Source: CAZEFK01 sp964511405
GTDB lineage: Bacteria; Pseudomonadota; Alphaproteobacteria; Elsterales; Elsteraceae
Assembly (NCBI GenBank): GCA_964511405.1
Contig: CAZEFK010000029.1
Coordinates: 1-44,264 of the forward strand
Length of the DNA: 44,264 nt
Direction: 5' to 3'
Below, piece by piece: positions 43,439 through 44,264 of the stretch. Position numbers and translations under genes: made by a program. The notes under the pieces were generated by a model. The model was not told the DNA's origin, did not search any database, and saw nothing but the letters and a program-made list of their open reading frames with translations. The stretch's first letter is position 1. Each line of letters opens with the position of its first letter.

Positions 43439-43747
43439 ATGGCCGATCCAATCCTGACCCGGCTCAAGGCTGCTTTGGCCGACCGCTATGGCGCGCGGCT
43501 CAGGCGGGTCGTGCTGTTCGGATCGCGAGCGCGCGGCGATGCACGCCCCGACTCGGACTATGATGTCGCGATATTCCTCGACCCGGCGGAGTCGGTGTGG
43601 ATCGAGAGCGCCACGCTTGCAGAGATCGAGACCGACCTCCTCCTCGATGCCGGCGTCATCATCAATGCGATCCCGATCCCAATTGCAGCTCAGCGCCAAG
43701 ACACCGCCTTCCTGCGAGAAGTGCGCCGCGATGGCGTCGAACTGTGA
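43439..43747 (+). CDS. MNT-type nucleotidyltransferase (MntA-like antitoxin)
   Basis: A 102-residue minimal nucleotidyltransferase. The catalytic motif GSRARGDARPDSDYD (Gly28, Ser29, Asp40, Asp42) matches the GSx10DxD signature. Such proteins are the antitoxin half of MNT-HEPN (type VII) toxin-antitoxin pairs, adenylylating the HEPN partner in characterised cases. Its TGA stop overlaps the GTG start of the HEPN gene (GTGA), supporting co-translation. Base composition resembles the host, with slightly lower GC. Confidence 0.88.
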   Translation: MADPILTRLKAALADRYGARLRRVVLFGSRARGDARPDSDYDVAIFLDPAESVWIESATLAEIETDLLLDAGVIINAIPIPIAAQRQDTAFLREVRRDGVEL

Positions 43748-44127
43748 CCGGACCGGCGGCCGATCACTTCGGGAAAGCCGAGCGTGAACTCGCCGAGGCC
43801 CGAGCGATCCTTGCGATCGGCTTGGCCGAATCCGCCGGCCGGGCGGCCTACCTGGCTGCGTTTCACGCCGCGCAAGCGCTGATTGTCCAACGAACGGGAA
43901 AGATCGCCAGGACACATGCTGGCGTACGCAGCGAGTTCGCGCGCCCTGCGCGGCACGAGCGCGAACTCGTGGTCTTCCTGGCGCGGGCCTACCATCTGAA
44001 GGAAGTGGCCGACTACGCCGTCTCCCGTGATCGAACCATATCTTTGACCGAAGCCAGCGACGCTGTCGAACTGGCGACCGGGTTCGTTGCAGCCGTCCGG
44101 CGGCTCGCAGCATCCAACGGCTCGTAG
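43744..44127 (+). CDS. HEPN domain protein (UPF0332-like), partner of the MNT gene
   Basis: A 127-residue helical HEPN protein, read from GTG 43744 in coupling with the MNT gene. RAAYLAAFHAAQALIV is the family core helix, followed by THAGVRSEFARPA and DYAVSRDRTISLTEA...A.FV, as in UPF0332 proteins. The Rx4-6H ribonuclease motif of active HEPN toxins (and the RX4HXY form modified by MntA) is not evident, so either the catalytic residues differ or this is an inactive or differently acting member. The pair is probably a toxin-antitoxin or nucleotide-modification module. Confidence 0.8.
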   Translation: MTGPAADHFGKAERELAEARAILAIGLAESAGRAAYLAAFHAAQALIVQRTGKIARTHAGVRSEFARPARHERELVVFLARAYHLKEVADYAVSRDRTISLTEASDAVELATGFVAAVRRLAASNGS

Positions 44128-44146
44128 CCCACTCTCTGAGGAGCCG

Positions 44147-44264
44147 TCACCCGCCGGCCTCCGCCTCCCAGCCGATCGCGCGGCGCAGGAAGGCCATGCC
44201 GATCGAGGCGAAGGCGGCGACCTCGGCATTGTCCTTGCCGTAGCCGTGGCCGCCGGCGGCGGGT
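44147..44264 (-). CDS. C-terminal end of a probable alpha/beta-hydrolase; cut by the window edge
   Basis: The last 38 residues and the TGA stop of a gene entering from the right. The visible sequence contains GGHGYGKDNAEVAAF and AFLRRAIGW, where the His of HGYG is in the position of the catalytic His of alpha/beta-hydrolases (dienelactone hydrolase or prolyl-oligopeptidase type). The identity is only suggested by this short end. Confidence 0.45.
   Translation of the reverse strand, partial: PAAGGHGYGKDNAEVAAFASIGMAFLRRAIGWEAEAGG

Noticed and set aside
43439..44127. Treating the MNT-HEPN pair as part of a defence island
   Set aside because: No restriction, phage-defence or mobile genes are adjacent; neighbours are housekeeping or orphan genes.

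Overview
The window is very GC-rich, gene-dense bacterial DNA with Shine-Dalgarno-led genes, many 1-4 base stop/start overlaps and strong GC-ending codon use. Gene content (CysD with a probable CysN-CysC fusion, SiaABC-type partner switching, TPR glycosyltransferase-like proteins, paired DUF465 genes, multi-receiver histidine kinase, several PotABCD/sugar/amino-acid-type ABC genes) fits an alphaproteobacterium, most likely of the Rhodospirillales/Azospirillales type; this assignment is inference. A run of ten N inside cysN shows that the sequence comes from a draft assembly. No tRNA, rRNA, CRISPR array, transposase or phage gene was seen.

Layout. 1-5109 (minus): sulfotransferase, chemoreceptor, cysD and cysN(C), linking sulfate activation to a sulfate-transfer enzyme. 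5488-6501: a zinc deacylase. 6523-12694 (minus): a tightly overlapped unit of CocE-type hydrolase, GAF protein and a complete PotABCD-like importer, with a divergent LysR-type regulator (12824-13729) and a dyad between them. 13726-15755 (minus): TPR glycosyltransferase-like protein plus an outer-membrane polysaccharide export lipoprotein. 15934-19949 (plus): a sugar-type (CUT2) ABC importer followed by a class III nucleotide cyclase. 19931-24811: serine hydrolase, purC, MerR regulator, M20-type amidase and alpha/beta hydrolase. 24844-26991: histidine kinase with three tandem receivers. 27283-29860 (minus): siaA-siaB-siaC with no diguanylate cyclase. 29986-33435: RhlE-like helicase and an acyl-CoA synthetase.

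33650-37208: two divergent secreted phosphoesterases with a good PhoB-box candidate between them, followed by a degenerate periplasmic binding protein. 38219-40907: two DUF465 (YdcH-like) genes around a TIGR02444 gene, then a second TPR glycosyltransferase-like gene. 40996-42590: purE-purK, which with purC covers consecutive purine steps. 42595-44264: DUF1810 protein, a small secreted Thr-rich protein, an MNT-HEPN pair and the end of a probable hydrolase.

The points most worth following up are the SiaABC module without a SiaD-type cyclase, the transporter-hydrolase-GAF-LysR unit, the transporter-linked cyclase with an altered substrate-specifying residue, the PhoB-like box, and two genes whose conserved reading frame extends upstream of any normal start codon. 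I do not see a clearly new defence or mobile system.
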